Positions 39,347-49,330 of a DNA stretch of 64,000 bases are shown here, in pieces. The DNA is from CAVOHU01 sp963817885 (lineage in GTDB: Bacteria > Acidobacteriota > Vicinamibacteria > Vicinamibacterales > JAKQTR01). Both the position numbers and the translations under genes were made by a program. The notes beneath the pieces are model-generated. The model was not told where the DNA came from, ran no database searches, and saw nothing but the letters and a program-made list of their open reading frames with translations. The stretch lies in assembly GCA_963817885.1 (NCBI GenBank), contig CAWFQE010000002.1, positions 1,469,445 to 1,533,444 on the forward strand. The letters run 5' to 3'. Position 1 is the first letter of the stretch; every line of letters begins with the position of its first letter.

Positions 39347-39853
39347 ATGAAGAAGGTGCTCGTCGTACTCTTTCTCACTGCGCTCGTGATGGCCGCGCCG
39401 TCTGTCGCCAGGGCTGACACGCTCGGATTCAGCCAGTATTGGGAACTGCCAAACGGAATGGGGCCGATGACCTCGTTCACGGGAGCAGTCTCAGGCGGGG
39501 CATCGCTCTTTTCCAATCCGTTCACCTCATTCAGCGACGGCTCCTGGCATGTCACCTCGGCAGGGGCGGGCAGCGCGTCCGCGGCAGGAAACGGAATCGG
39601 GTCGTTGCGTTTCTACGTCAACTTTACCGACCCGATGATCATCGGAACAACGATGGACTTCTGGGCGTACAACGCAGGATCACTTGTCTATTCGGAGCGG
39701 TTCATCTGGACCGGTAACGGTCCGGTATATGGGTGGACCCAAGGGGAGACTCAGCCCCCTCGTGCGGCCGTTCCCGAACCGGCATCGATGCTTCTGTTTG
39801 GTGTTGGCCTCGTCGGTCTGGCTGGGGCCGCGCGCCGCCGGCGCAGGCAATAA
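39347..39853 (+). CDS. PEP-CTERM sorting-signal protein
   Basis: A 168-residue secreted protein from ATG 39347 (GGGAGAGG at 39330-39337). The signal peptide is KKVLVVLFLTALVMAAPSVARA, and the C-terminal sorting signal starts at VPEP 142-145, followed by MLLFGVGLVGLAGAA and RRRRRQ. The mature part is Gly/Ser-rich and beta-like (GSLRFYVNFTD, GTTMDFWAYNAG). It parallels the upstream PEP-CTERM protein in length, layout and promoter. Predicted substrate of exosortase A. No catalytic motif is seen, so a structural role in the matrix or floc is the best guess. Confidence 0.85.
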   Translation: MKKVLVVLFLTALVMAAPSVARADTLGFSQYWELPNGMGPMTSFTGAVSGGASLFSNPFTSFSDGSWHVTSAGAGSASAAGNGIGSLRFYVNFTDPMIIGTTMDFWAYNAGSLVYSERFIWTGNGPVYGWTQGETQPPRAAVPEPASMLLFGVGLVGLAGAARRRRRQ

Positions 39854-40399
39854 CCGATCATGGAGATCCTCGTCGACCTGCCTCGCGCATGGCTCGGCGC
39901 AGGGATTGACGGCCGCCGGCCGGGTGTCACGGGCGGCGGCAACACCTTCGGACTCGTTCACGCTTACCCGCGAATTCTGGTCAATTTTCCAATAGGTCGA
40001 CCGGCGGCCGCATATTTCGCTGCCGAAAGAGGCGCCGCGACAGTGTTCGGCTATAGTCTCGCCCGGCCGGCCTCTGGTCTGCAGTTCGGCGAATACGAGT
40101 CATCGAGTAACACGCTGGCCGCCGAGCTGAATCCCCTAACAAGCTGTGTGACAATTACTTGGCAGCCGAGTCGGCCTATCCGCGTATCGGCGTGTCACTT
40201 GCGTAGAACTTCTCTGCTATCGTGCTGTTCCCCTGACGCCGAACCGGGGGATACTGACTTGTTTCGACGGGCCGGCCCTGGACGAACGCCAAACGGGCAG
40301 GTGTTTTCGTCGCAGTCTTCGCACACGGCGCTGGAGTCTGTCGGCAGATTCCTGCCCATGCCTGCGAACCGTGTGAACGGGAATCCGAAGGAAGGCAAC
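39854..40399. other. Intergenic region upstream of prsT
   Basis: No gene is supported in these 546 bp, although the frame of prsT stays open upstream; the lipoprotein signal at 40400 argues against a longer protein. A candidate sigma-54 element with GG-N10-GC spacing (CGGCGTG-TCAC-TTGCG, about 40188-40203) lies about 200 bp before the start, at a similar distance to those of the PEP-CTERM genes but with a poorer -24 box. Confidence 0.4.
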
Positions 40400-42676
40400 G
40401 TGAGACGCATTGATCGACTCGCAGGCACTGCGGCATTACTAGCGATCCTGCTGCCGATGGGGGCCTGTTCAAAGGACCCGGGGTCGGCAAAACGAGAGTA
40501 CGTGGCGCGAGCTGATGGGTACGTCGAGCAGAAGAAGCTGCGCGAGGCCGTCATCGAGTACCGAAACGCGATCAACGTGGATGGCCGGGACGGCGAAATC
40601 CGCAAGAAGCTTGCCGACACGTACGAGCGACTTGGCGACCTCCCGAATGCCCTGCGCGAGTTCGTGCGGGCAGCCGACCTGCTCCCGGACCGAGACGATG
40701 TCCAGTTGAAGGCGGCACAGTACCTCCTGCAGTCCGGCGGTTACGACGATGCGAAGCGTGTCGCAACAGCGATGTTGAAGCGAAACAGCAGGAATCTCGA
40801 TGCGCAGCTGGTCCTGGCCAATTCACTGGCCGGGCTGAAGGATCATCCCGGGGCCGTCAGGGAATTTGAACTAGCCATCGCGCTCGACCCGCGGCGAGTA
40901 TCGACCTACATGAATCTCGCCGCGTACTATTCGCTCAACGGGAACACCGCTCAGGCTGAGACCGTCCTCAACAGGGCCCTCGAGGTCGATCCCGGCTCCC
41001 TGGATGCAAGACTTGGCATGGCGATCACCTTCAAATCGAGCGGTGATTTCGCAAGAGCGGAAGCTGTCCTGAAAGAAATTCTCTCGGTCCAACCCGCACA
41101 CGTGATGGCAAACCGTCTTCTCGCGGAGTTCTACCAACAGACGGGAAGGGCCAGTGACGCGGAGACCCCTCTGCGCCTGGTTGCTGAGACGACAAAGGCC
41201 GTGCCCGACAGGATTGCCCTCGCCGAGTACTACATGAACGTCAATAGGGGCAGAGACGCCATTCCCCTGCTGACCGGACTTGTTTCGGAGCCCGAGGGCC
41301 GGGTGCCGGCCACGCTGCTTCTTGCGCGAGTGGACTACGCGGAGCAGCGTCGCGAACAAGCCCACAAGCGGCTTGACGAACTTCTCTCCGCGAGCCCTGA
41401 CAACGCAAAGGCACTTGTCCTCAAGGCACAGTTCCTGGCCATTGAGGGGCGCCTGGACGAGGCCCTGTCGCGTGCACAAGCCGCGGCAGCAGCCGAACCA
41501 GGTCTGGCGGTCGCCCACTATACGGTCGGCCTTGTCCAGTTTCAGAAGAAGGACGCGACAGAGGCACTGAAAGGCTTCAACGAAGCCTTGAGGCTGGACC
41601 CGCGCTCGATCGACGCAGCGCTCCAGGTCTCCAAGATTCAGCTGGCTGTCGGCAATGCGGAGGCGGCCCAGAAGTCGATCGAGGACATCGTTCGGAAACA
41701 ACCAGCCAATCTCGAGGCGCACCTCACTCTGGTTCGCGCGCTCGCGGCCCGCGGAGATGTCGGGCGGCTCGAGTCCGAGTCCGCCACGCTGGTCGCGAAG
41801 TGGCCGCGCTCGGCGGACGCGCATGCGCTGGTCGGGTCCATCAATGCCGCGAAGAAGAACTATCCGGCGGCCCGCGCAGCCTTCGCTCGCGCTCTCGAAC
41901 TGGACGGAACCTCTGTTCCGGCGCTTGCCGGTTTGGTCGCAATCGAACTCGCTACCGGAAAGCCCGCCGACGCGCGAGCGCGGATCGCGACGCGCCTGGC
42001 AGCGGACGCAGAGAACCCGGCTGTTCTGGAGCTGGCCGGGCGAACATACACCGCCATCGGAGACGCTAAGGCGTCGGAAAGCGTCTGGCGAAAACTCATC
42101 CAGGTTCAACCTGCCAACTTCGGAGCTTACGTAGCGCTCGGCCAGATGTTGTACGTCCAGGGCCGCCTGGACGAAGCTCGTCGCGAGTTCGAGCAATACG
42201 CGCAGCGGGAACCCAAGTCCGTGCCGGCGCACACAATGGTGGGTATCCTCCTGCAGGCGCAGAATCGCGCCGATGAGGCGCAGAAGCGGTACGAGCAAAC
42301 GCTCGAGATCGACCGCGACGCGCCCGTCGCGGCAAACAACCTCGCGTGGCTCTACGCGGAGCGGAATGGCAACCTCGATGCCGCTCTGCAACTTGCCCAG
42401 ACCGCGAAGAGGCAGATGCCCGACGTCCCTGAAGTAGACGACACACTGGGTTGGATCTACTACAAGAAGGGGCTTGCCGCCCTTGCTATTGCGTCGTTCC
42501 GGCAAAGTACGGCCAAGGCTCCGAACAATGCCGGCTATCTCTACCGCCTGGGGCTTGCGTACCTCAAGAACGGCGACAAAGCCAAGGCTCGGGAATCGCT
42601 CGAGAAGGCGCTCAAGGTGAACAAGGACTTCAAAGACGCTGGAGAGGCGCGGAAGATTCTGGCGAACCTGGGCTGA
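40400..42676 (+). CDS. prsT: PEP-CTERM system TPR-repeat lipoprotein PrsT
   Basis: A 758-residue protein from GTG 40400 (AAGGAAGG just upstream). A lipoprotein signal peptide is clear (LAGTAALLAILLPMGAC-SKD). The rest is almost entirely TPR helical hairpins of about 34 residues: ADGYVEQKKLREAVIEYRNA, LAGLKDHPGAVREFELAIAL, LGQMLYVQGRLDEARREFEQ, LGLAYLKNGDKAKARESLEK. This is the layout of PrsT, the long TPR lipoprotein found in many exosortase A/PEP-CTERM loci. It is thought to aid export or assembly of exopolysaccharide and sorted proteins at the outer membrane. It lies directly after the two cargo genes and about 10 kb from the exosortase, supporting the assignment. No frameshift. Confidence 0.85.
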   Translation: MRRIDRLAGTAALLAILLPMGACSKDPGSAKREYVARADGYVEQKKLREAVIEYRNAINVDGRDGEIRKKLADTYERLGDLPNALREFVRAADLLPDRDDVQLKAAQYLLQSGGYDDAKRVATAMLKRNSRNLDAQLVLANSLAGLKDHPGAVREFELAIALDPRRVSTYMNLAAYYSLNGNTAQAETVLNRALEVDPGSLDARLGMAITFKSSGDFARAEAVLKEILSVQPAHVMANRLLAEFYQQTGRASDAETPLRLVAETTKAVPDRIALAEYYMNVNRGRDAIPLLTGLVSEPEGRVPATLLLARVDYAEQRREQAHKRLDELLSASPDNAKALVLKAQFLAIEGRLDEALSRAQAAAAAEPGLAVAHYTVGLVQFQKKDATEALKGFNEALRLDPRSIDAALQVSKIQLAVGNAEAAQKSIEDIVRKQPANLEAHLTLVRALAARGDVGRLESESATLVAKWPRSADAHALVGSINAAKKNYPAARAAFARALELDGTSVPALAGLVAIELATGKPADARARIATRLAADAENPAVLELAGRTYTAIGDAKASESVWRKLIQVQPANFGAYVALGQMLYVQGRLDEARREFEQYAQREPKSVPAHTMVGILLQAQNRADEAQKRYEQTLEIDRDAPVAANNLAWLYAERNGNLDAALQLAQTAKRQMPDVPEVDDTLGWIYYKKGLAALAIASFRQSTAKAPNNAGYLYRLGLAYLKNGDKAKARESLEKALKVNKDFKDAGEARKILANLG

Positions 42677-42807
42677 CGCCATCGTCCTATCAGGACGAGA
42701 CGAACGCCCTCGCCACCGCCAGGTTGTCAAGTCCGACGCCGCCGATCCTATCGTGCGCACGAACAACGGGTAGGGTTTCGCGAGTCAGAAGACGCCGGGC
42801 ACGGGCG
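42677..42807. other. Gap between prsT and VCBS gene
   Basis: A 131-bp gap between convergent genes. CATCGTCCTATCAGGACG is a weak inverted repeat (CGTCCT-ATC-AGGACG at about 42682-42696), a possible shared terminator. Confidence 0.4.
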
Positions 42808-45800
42808 TCAGCGCATGCTGTTCAGAATCATCCAGCTCTGATCGGCCACGGTCTGCAGCGGCGCGACCGACATGAACGCGCTGCCGTTCATGAACCACAC
42901 CACGTTCTCGCCTGATGCGTAGTTGCGCCAGACGAGATCGGGCTGGCCGTCCCGATTGAAGTCGCCGGCCATCGCCAGGTGCCAGCTCGGATCGGCCATC
43001 GGGAGCGAGGCCGTGCCCACGATCGCCATCCCACTCATCTGCCACACGACGTTCTGACCGGTCACCGCGTGGCGCCAGACGAGATCTGGCGCGCCGTCGC
43101 CATTGAGGTCCGTCGCCGCAACGATCCCCCAACCGGCGTCGGTGACGCTCGCCAGCGTCGCCGTGCCCAGCAGCGTCGAACCCGCCATGAACCACACCAC
43201 GTTCTGGCCGGTCACCGCGTTGCGCCACACCAGATCGGTGCGCCCGTCCCCGTTGAAGTCGGCCGCAGCCACAATCTGCCAGTTGGCGTCGGGAACATCG
43301 GTCAACAGCGTCGGCCACAGCAGCGTCGTGCCGTTCATGAACCACAGGGCGTTCTGCCCGGTCGCGCGATTGCGCCAGACGAGGTCCGCCATCCCGTCGC
43401 CGTTGAAGTCGGCCGTCGCCGCCAGCTGCCAGTTGGCGTCGGCCACCGCCGGGAGCGACGCCGTGCCGGCCATCATGATCCCGCTCATGAGCCACACGGC
43501 GTTCTGGCCCGTCACGGCGTTACGCCAGAGCAGATCGGGGTGACCGTCGAAGTCGAAATCGTTGGACGCCTTCACCGGCACCGGGCGCGCGCGGTGACCG
43601 ACGATGTCCCACGTGGTGTCGGTGACGGCTTGCAGAGATGTAGTCCCCACCAACGTGAGCCCGTTCAGGATCCACACGGCGTTCTGGCCCGTCTCGGCAT
43701 TGCGCCAGATCAGGTCGGGGTGCCCATCCCCGTTGAGATCATCGACGAGGCCGATGTACCAGCGTTCGTCGCTCACCGTCGGAAGCCCGGCGCCCGCGGA
43801 GAACTGCACACCATTCATGAACCACACGGCGTTCTGGCCCGTCGACAAATGCCGCCACACCAGATCCGGGTGGCCGTCGCCGTTGAAATCGCGCGCCCCG
43901 ACAACCTGCCAGAGCGGATCGGTCACCGCCGGCAGCGGCGACGTTCGGACGATCGTCGTCCCATTCATCAGCCAGATGACGTTCTGGCCCGTGCCGGCGT
44001 TCCGCCACACCAGGTCCGTGTGGCCATCGCCATTGAGGTCCGTCGCCGCGCCGATGGACCACGCGCGATCGGCCACGGTGGGGAGCGGCACCGTCGTCGT
44101 GATTGTCGCCCCGTCCATCAACCAGACCGCGTTCTGGCCCGTGACCAGGTTTCTCCACACGACGTCGCCCTGGCCGTCGCCATTGAAGTCCGCCGTCGCC
44201 GCCATTTCCCAATTCGGGTCCGCCACGGTCGGCACCGGCGCCTGCGACAGGAATGTCGTCCCGCTCATGAACCACGCGGAGTTCTGGCCGGCCGCGCTGC
44301 GGCGCCAATAGGCCGTGGCGGTCAGCGGCGCCACCGTCAGGGTCACGGTCCCGGTTGCGGTCGTGTAGTTGTCGGTGTCGGCCGGCGTAAACGTGACGGA
44401 CAGCGTGTGGCCTGGCCCTGCATCCAGAACCGTTCCGATGGCTGGGGCGTACTGGAAGGTGCCAGGGACCGACGAGGTGGCGTTCAATTGCGCTTCACTG
44501 AGCGGCACGCCGTAGACGATGGTCGTCGGATTCGACCATTTGACTGCTGGCGTCGCCTTCATCACGTCAATCGTGACGGTCCTGGTCCCTGAGGTGTAGT
44601 TGGCGGTGTCGCTCGGCGTGAAGAAGACCGACAGCGTCTGTCCCGCCCCTTCTTCAGCACCGTCCCGGCCGGCGGCGTGTACACGAACGTGCCCGGCACG
44701 TTCGCGGTCGCGTTCAGCTGTGTGGCACTCAATGGGGTGCCGAAGACGATGCTCGCCGGATTCGCCCAGGTGATGACGGGTATGGACTTCGCCGTGACAT
44801 CGATACTCACGCTCTTCGTTGCGGTCGTGTAGTTGGTTCCGTCAGTCGGCGTGAAGAAGACCGACAGCGTCTGTCCCGCACCCGCAGCCAGCACCGTTCC
44901 GGCCGGCGGCGTGTACAGGTAGGTGCCCGCAACGTTTGCCGACGCGTTCAGTTGGGTGGCTCCCAAGGGCGTGCCGGACATGATGCTCGCCGGACTCGCC
45001 CAGGTGACGATGGGAATGGATTTCGCCGTCACATCGATCTTCACGCTTTTCGTCGCGGTCGTGTAGTGGGCTCCGTCGGTCGGCGTGAAGAACACCGACA
45101 GCGTCTGTCCCGCCCCCGCAGTCAGCACCGTCCCTGCAGGCGGCGTGTACAGGAAAGTGCCAGCCACGTTCGCCGTCGCGTTCAGTTGCGTGGGCCCCAC
45201 GGGCGTGCCGAGCACGATGCTCGCCGGATTCGCCCAGGTGATGACGGGCGTGGTTTTCGCGGTGACATCGATACTCACGCTTTTCGTCGCGGTCGTGTAG
45301 GTGGCTCCGTCGGTCGGCGTGAAGAACACCGACAGCGTCTGCCCTGCGCCCGCCGTCAGCACCGTCCCGGCCTGGGGCGTGTACAGGAATGTGCCCGGCA
45401 CGTTCGCTGTTGCGTTCAGCTGCGTGGGCCCCAAGGGCGTCCCGAGCACGATGCTCGCCGGATTCGCCCAAGTGATCACGGGCGTGGATTTCGCGGTGAC
45501 ATCGATGCTCACGCTCTTCGTCGCGGTCGTGTAGCTGGCTCCGTCTGTCGGCGTGAAGAAGACCGACAACATCTGCCCGGCACCCGCAGCCAGCACCGTC
45601 CCGGCCGGCGGTGTGTACAGGAACGTGCCCGCCACGTTCGCCGTCGCGTTCAGTTGCGTGGGCCCCAAGGGCGTGCCGAGCACGATGCTCGCCGGATTCG
45701 CCCAGGTGATGACGGGAGTAAGTTTCGCGGTGACATCGATACTCACGCTCTTCGTCACGGTCGAGTAGTTGGCTCCGTCGGTCGGCGTGAAGAACACCGA

Positions 45801-46331
45801 CAGCGTCTGTCCCGCCCCCGCATTCAGCACCGTCCCAGTAGGTGGCGTGTACACGAACGTGCCCGGAACGTTCGCCGACGCATTCAGCTGCGTCGCTGAC
45901 AGCGCCGTCCCGAAGACGATGCTCGCTGGACTCGCCCAGGTGATGACGGGTGTCGCGAGACCGTAGGACACCTCTACCGAGTATGGCGAGTACAGGTGTG
46001 GAGTCGACGAGGTGTAGGCCCTGACTGCGAAGTAGTAGATGGCGCCCGATGTGAGGGTGATCGGCGTGCTCGTCGCGTTTCCGACGTCGACGGTCGTCGA
46101 ATACAACCCTGTCTGAGTGCCGTAGGAGACCTGGTAGCCGGCAACATCCGGTTCCGTGTTCGCGTCCCACGCCAACGTGATGACAGTCTGGGCCTCGATT
46201 GCCGACGCGCTGCCCAACAGAACGACCAGCACAGCCAGGGCACGAAGGAATCGCGATCCCGGAGCGCCAGACCAAGGCGTGGACCGCCGTGGCTGTCTTC
46301 CGGGCGACATCGCGTTGGAGTTATCGAACAT
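42808..46331 (-). CDS. Large secreted repeat protein: Fn3-like, seven Ig/MBG-like repeats, FG-GAP/VCBS repeats; one frameshift
   Basis: One protein of about 1174 residues from ATG 46331, assembled from two frames joined near 44650 (a missing base in a G/C run at VLKK-GAGQTL). Order: a signal segment (FLRALAVLVVLLGSASAIEA), an Fn3-like domain (TLAWDANTEPDVAGYQVSYG), seven near-identical repeats of about 78 residues (TPVITWANPASIVLGTPL, NATANVPGTFVYTP, AGAGQTLSVFFTPTD, TTATKSVSIDVTAK), and about ten FG-GAP/VCBS-like repeats of about 49 residues (ATADFNGDGQGDVVWRN, TGQNAVWLMDG). The DFNGDGxxD loops should bind calcium. It has no PEP-CTERM or other anchor. It is a paralogue of the next gene; a surface or matrix adhesin role is inferred. 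Confidence 0.75.
42850..44310 (-). repeat. FG-GAP/VCBS-type tandem repeats (about 147 bp)
   Basis: About ten imperfect tandem units of about 49 codons, recognisable by GACTTCAA(C)GGCGACGG and TGGCGCAACGC..ACGGGCCAGAACG on the coding strand. A second block of the same family lies in the paralogue at 46.8-48.3 kb; one unit in each is altered (SDFDFDGHPD and SDFNFDARPD) at the same place in the order. Confidence 0.7.
44330..45960 (-). repeat. Seven Ig/MBG-like tandem repeats (234 bp)
   Basis: Seven units of 234 bp encode the 78-residue repeats. The middle four are more than 90% identical by eye, and the outer units (nearest 44.4 and 45.9 kb) are more diverged, a gradient typical of recombination-driven expansion from the centre. 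Confidence 0.75.
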
Positions 46332-46399
46332 GAGCGACCTTCCGGTGCGCCGACTGGCGTGCGGCTATCTCGGAATCGAGACGGCTCTGCCTTCTTCGT

Positions 46400-46415
46400 C
46401 GCAATCGGCAGGCCG
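46400..46415 (-). promoter_or_regulatory. Candidate sigma-54 promoter, MBG/VCBS gene
   Basis: Minus strand CGGCCTG-N4-TTGCG with the invariant GG and GC 10 bp apart. The -12 element lies at the same distance from its start codon (about 70 nt) as the better element of the paralogous gene at 48742-48757. Confidence 0.4.
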
Positions 46416-46497
46416 ATCTGCACACGTTTAGCTAAGGCATTTAGAACTATAGGGATAGCGAAGATCACGGCTGGGCGAACACGAGCGCGGCAGGATG

Positions 46498-46515
46498 ACA
46501 GAATCGTGATTCTGT
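46498..46515. promoter_or_regulatory. 18-bp inverted repeat ACAGAATCGTGATTCTGT
   Basis: Eight-bp perfect arms with a 2-bp centre, AT-rich against the local background, about 170 bp upstream of ATG 46331 and upstream of a sigma-54-like element. Its form suits a dimeric DNA-binding protein. Confidence 0.45.
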
Positions 46516-46777
46516 TACTTCCCTGACAATTTCAGTGAGTGCTGTGGCGTTGCCTCGCCGGTGCGACATTCAGGGACGTGCCGCGCGCCGACGGGTCAGG
46601 CTCGGGCAGGCGCATCGGCCATGCGACTTCGCCTGCACCTCTGGCGGACACCCGCGCCCGTGGCCAGTCGCCGCACACGCGCGGGCGCAAAGGGGAAGTC
46701 CCGATAGCTATTGATAGGTTAGCGGGGAGGGGAGGTGCGTCGGATTTTGCGTGCGCTGAAGGGCTTGGCTCGCCCCG

Positions 46778-48674
46778 TCAGCGCCTCAGGAGCATCCAGT
46801 TGACGTCGGCGACGGCCGGGAGCGAGGCCTCGCTCACCCTGGTCACCCCGTCGAGGAACCACACCATGTTCTCGCCCGTCGCGTAGTTGCGCCAGACGAG
46901 GTCCGGCTTGCCGTCCGCGTTGAAGTCGCCGACCATGGCGATGTGCCAGTTCGGGTCGGCCATCATCGGGAGCGACGCGGTGCCCACCAAAGTCGCCTCC
47001 GCTCATGAACCACACCGCGTTCTCGCCCGTGACCGCGTTGCGACAGACCAGATCGGTTGCGCCGTCCCCGTTGAGGTCGATCGCCGCGACGATTCCCCAA
47101 TTGGCATCGGTCACGCTCGGCAGCGACGCCGTGCCAATGGTTGTCGTCCCGTCCATCAACCACACGGCATTCTGGCCTGTGACCGCATTGCGCCACACCA
47201 GATCGGACCGACCGTCCCCGTTGAAATCGGCCGCGGCCGACAGCTGCCAGTTTGTGTCGGGGACAGGCGGTAGCATCGCCTGCCAGACGAAGGTGCTGCC
47301 ATTCATGAACCAGACGGCGTTCTGTCCCGTCGAGCGGTTTCGCCAGATGAGGTCCGCCATCCCGTCGCCGTTGACATCAGCTGTCGCCGCCAGTTGCCAA
47401 TTGACATCGGCGACTGTCGGGAGCACCGCCGTGCCGGCCCTGGTCGTCCCGGTCGTGAACCAGATGCCGTTCTCGCCCGTCGCCGCGTTTCGCCAGACCA
47501 GATCGGGACGGGCGTCGAAGTTGAAGTCGCTGGCGGCTCGAACCGGTACCAGCCGCGCGCGATGGCCGGCCAGGTCCCATGCCGTGTCGGCGACCGTCGG
47601 CAGCGAGGCGGTACCCACCAGCGTGAGCCCGTCCAGGTACCACACGACGTTCTCGCCGGACTGGGCATTGCGCCAGACCAGGTCGGGGTGGCCGTCGCCG
47701 TTGAAGTCGCCCACCAGGCCGATGTACCAGCGCAGGTCGGTCACCGGCGGCAACTCGGCGCTCGCCAGGAACGTCACGCCATCGAGGAACCAGACCACGT
47801 TCTGGCCCGTCGACAGGTGCCGCCACACGAGGTCCGGGTGGCCGTCCCCATTGAAATCGCCTGCCCCGACGACCTGCCACAACGGGTCGGCCACGTCCGG
47901 GAGCGGTGCGATTCCTGCGACCGTCTCCCCGTTCATGACCCAGATGACGTTCTGCCCCGTGACCGCGTTGCGCCAGACGAGATCGGGCTGACCATCTCCG
48001 CTGAGATCGATCGCCGCCCCGATCTGCCACCCGCGATCGGCGACCGTCGGCAACGACATCACCGACAGCAACGTCGAGCCGTTCATGAACCAGATGACAT
48101 TCTGGCCGGTGGCCAGGTTGTGCCACACGATGTCGTCCTGGCCGTCACCATTGAAATCGGCCGTCGCCGCCATCTCCCAGTTGGGATCAGGTGCGGCCGC
48201 AAGCGACGAGGTCGACGCGATGGTCACGCCGTTCATGAACCATGCGACGTTCTGCCCTGTTGCGGCGTGGCGCCACAGTAGCCGCGCAGACGGGCCACCG
48301 ACGGGGTAAGAAACTTCTGTCGAGTAGGGTGAGTACAGGCGGGGAGTCGACGAGGTGTAGGCCTTGACCGCAAAATAGTAGCGGATGCCCGATGTGATGG
48401 TGATTGGCTTGCTGGTCACGTTCCCGACGTCGACGATCGTCGAGTACGCGCCTGACTGGGTACCGTAAGACACCTGGTAGCCGGCAATGTCCGGCTCGGT
48501 GTTCGCGTCCCACGCCAGCGTAATGACTGTCTGGGCATCGATCGCTGACGCGCTCCCCAACAGCACGGCAAGCATCGCGAGGGCGCGAAGGAACCGCCCC
48601 CCAGGGAGTCCCAGCCAAGGCGCACACCGCCGCCGCTGACTGTCGGGCGAGGTGGCGTCAGAGACAGCGTGCAT
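46778..48674 (-). CDS. Secreted Fn3/FG-GAP (VCBS-like) repeat protein, one frameshift
   Basis: About 632 residues from ATG 48674 (AAGG upstream). The first 100 residues are close to those of the gene at 46331 (FLRALAMLAVLLGSASAIDA, TLAWDANTEPDIAGYQVSYG), so the two are paralogues. Here the Fn3-like domain is followed directly by about ten FG-GAP/VCBS-like repeats, without the Ig/MBG block. Calcium-type loops such as DFNGDGHPDLVWR recur. The frame changes near 46985 (FMSGG to GTASLPMMADPNW) and ends VADVNWMLLRR. No sorting signal or membrane anchor. It is probably secreted and retained in the matrix by its repeats. A sigma-54-like promoter precedes it. Confidence 0.75.
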
Positions 48675-49330
48675 GTTCGGCCTTGTGCCTGTTTCCTTTC
48701 TACGGGCCCTTTCGGGCTTGACCGACACTGACTTACATTTATGCAATCGACGCGCCGTCCTGATGACGTTGCGTCGAGCCATGGCGGCGACCGGAGATTG
48801 CCAGGATCGACCAGCGGACTTCGTTGGCTCAGCAGGAGACCCTGTGTGTAAAACGTGTTATTACCCTGGCAGTTACACCGATCGTGCCCTCCCTCACCGC
48901 GTGGGTGACTCGTGCGGGCCGCGTCGCGCGCTGGCAACTCAGGCTCGGCGGGGGCAGCCCCGGCTGTGTAAGTTCGCCCGCATCAGTGCGCACATTTGCG
49001 CCTATGGGCGGCGACAGCCGCGCGAGCGGGTGCGGCAGCGCGCAGGAGTTGACGCGCTCGCGTCAAGGCGGCGCCGGAATCGCGAACCTCGTTTCCCTCC
49101 GAGAGACGACATAGCGAGGGCTCTGGCGCCGCGCCATGGCAGCGATCTGACGTGACGCGCGTCTGGAGAACATTTCGGCATTCCGGTCTCTGCACTCCAG
49201 TGGTGGCTGATGTAGGCGCGTCGCGAATGCGTCCGCGAGGGGCCCGTCACGTCCATGGCCGCTGATCCCTCTGCCGCTCGCTGGTTCAGCTTCCGGCGGG
49301 CGATGTTCCTGCGTTATCATCGCGCGGGAA
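48675..49330. other. Divergent intergenic region
   Basis: The 48700-48760 part holds the promoter of the VCBS gene. From 48760 to 49330 I see no gene with family-like sequence, in spite of open frames on both strands, and no repeat shared with other parts of the window. Confidence 0.5.
48742..48757 (-). promoter_or_regulatory. Sigma-54-like promoter, VCBS gene
   Basis: Minus strand CGGCGCG (48757-48751), 4 nt, TTGCA (48746-48742): only two mismatches to TGGCACG-N4-TTGCA, with correct GG-N10-GC spacing. Predicted start near 48731, leader of about 57 nt before ATG 48674. Confidence 0.55.

Larger units (their letters stand above)
46332..46777. other. Intergenic region upstream of the large repeat gene
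   Basis: No gene in 446 bp. Near 46400-46415 the minus strand reads CGGCCTG-CCGA-TTGCG (GG-N10-GC, sigma-54-like), about 57 nt of leader before ATG 46331. An inverted repeat ACAGAATC-GT-GATTCTGT sits at 46498-46515, about 85-100 bp upstream of that element, and could bind a regulator. Confidence 0.45.

Noticed and set aside
39860..40399. N-terminal extension of prsT
   Set aside because: The frame is open, but a lipoprotein signal and ribosome binding site fix the start at 40400.
40871..42766. 631-codon minus-strand frame over prsT
   Set aside because: Antisense of a clear TPR lipoprotein; no motif of its own.
48783..49255. Open frames in the region before the PQQ-type gene
   Set aside because: Short, on both strands, and without family-like sequence or ribosome binding sites.
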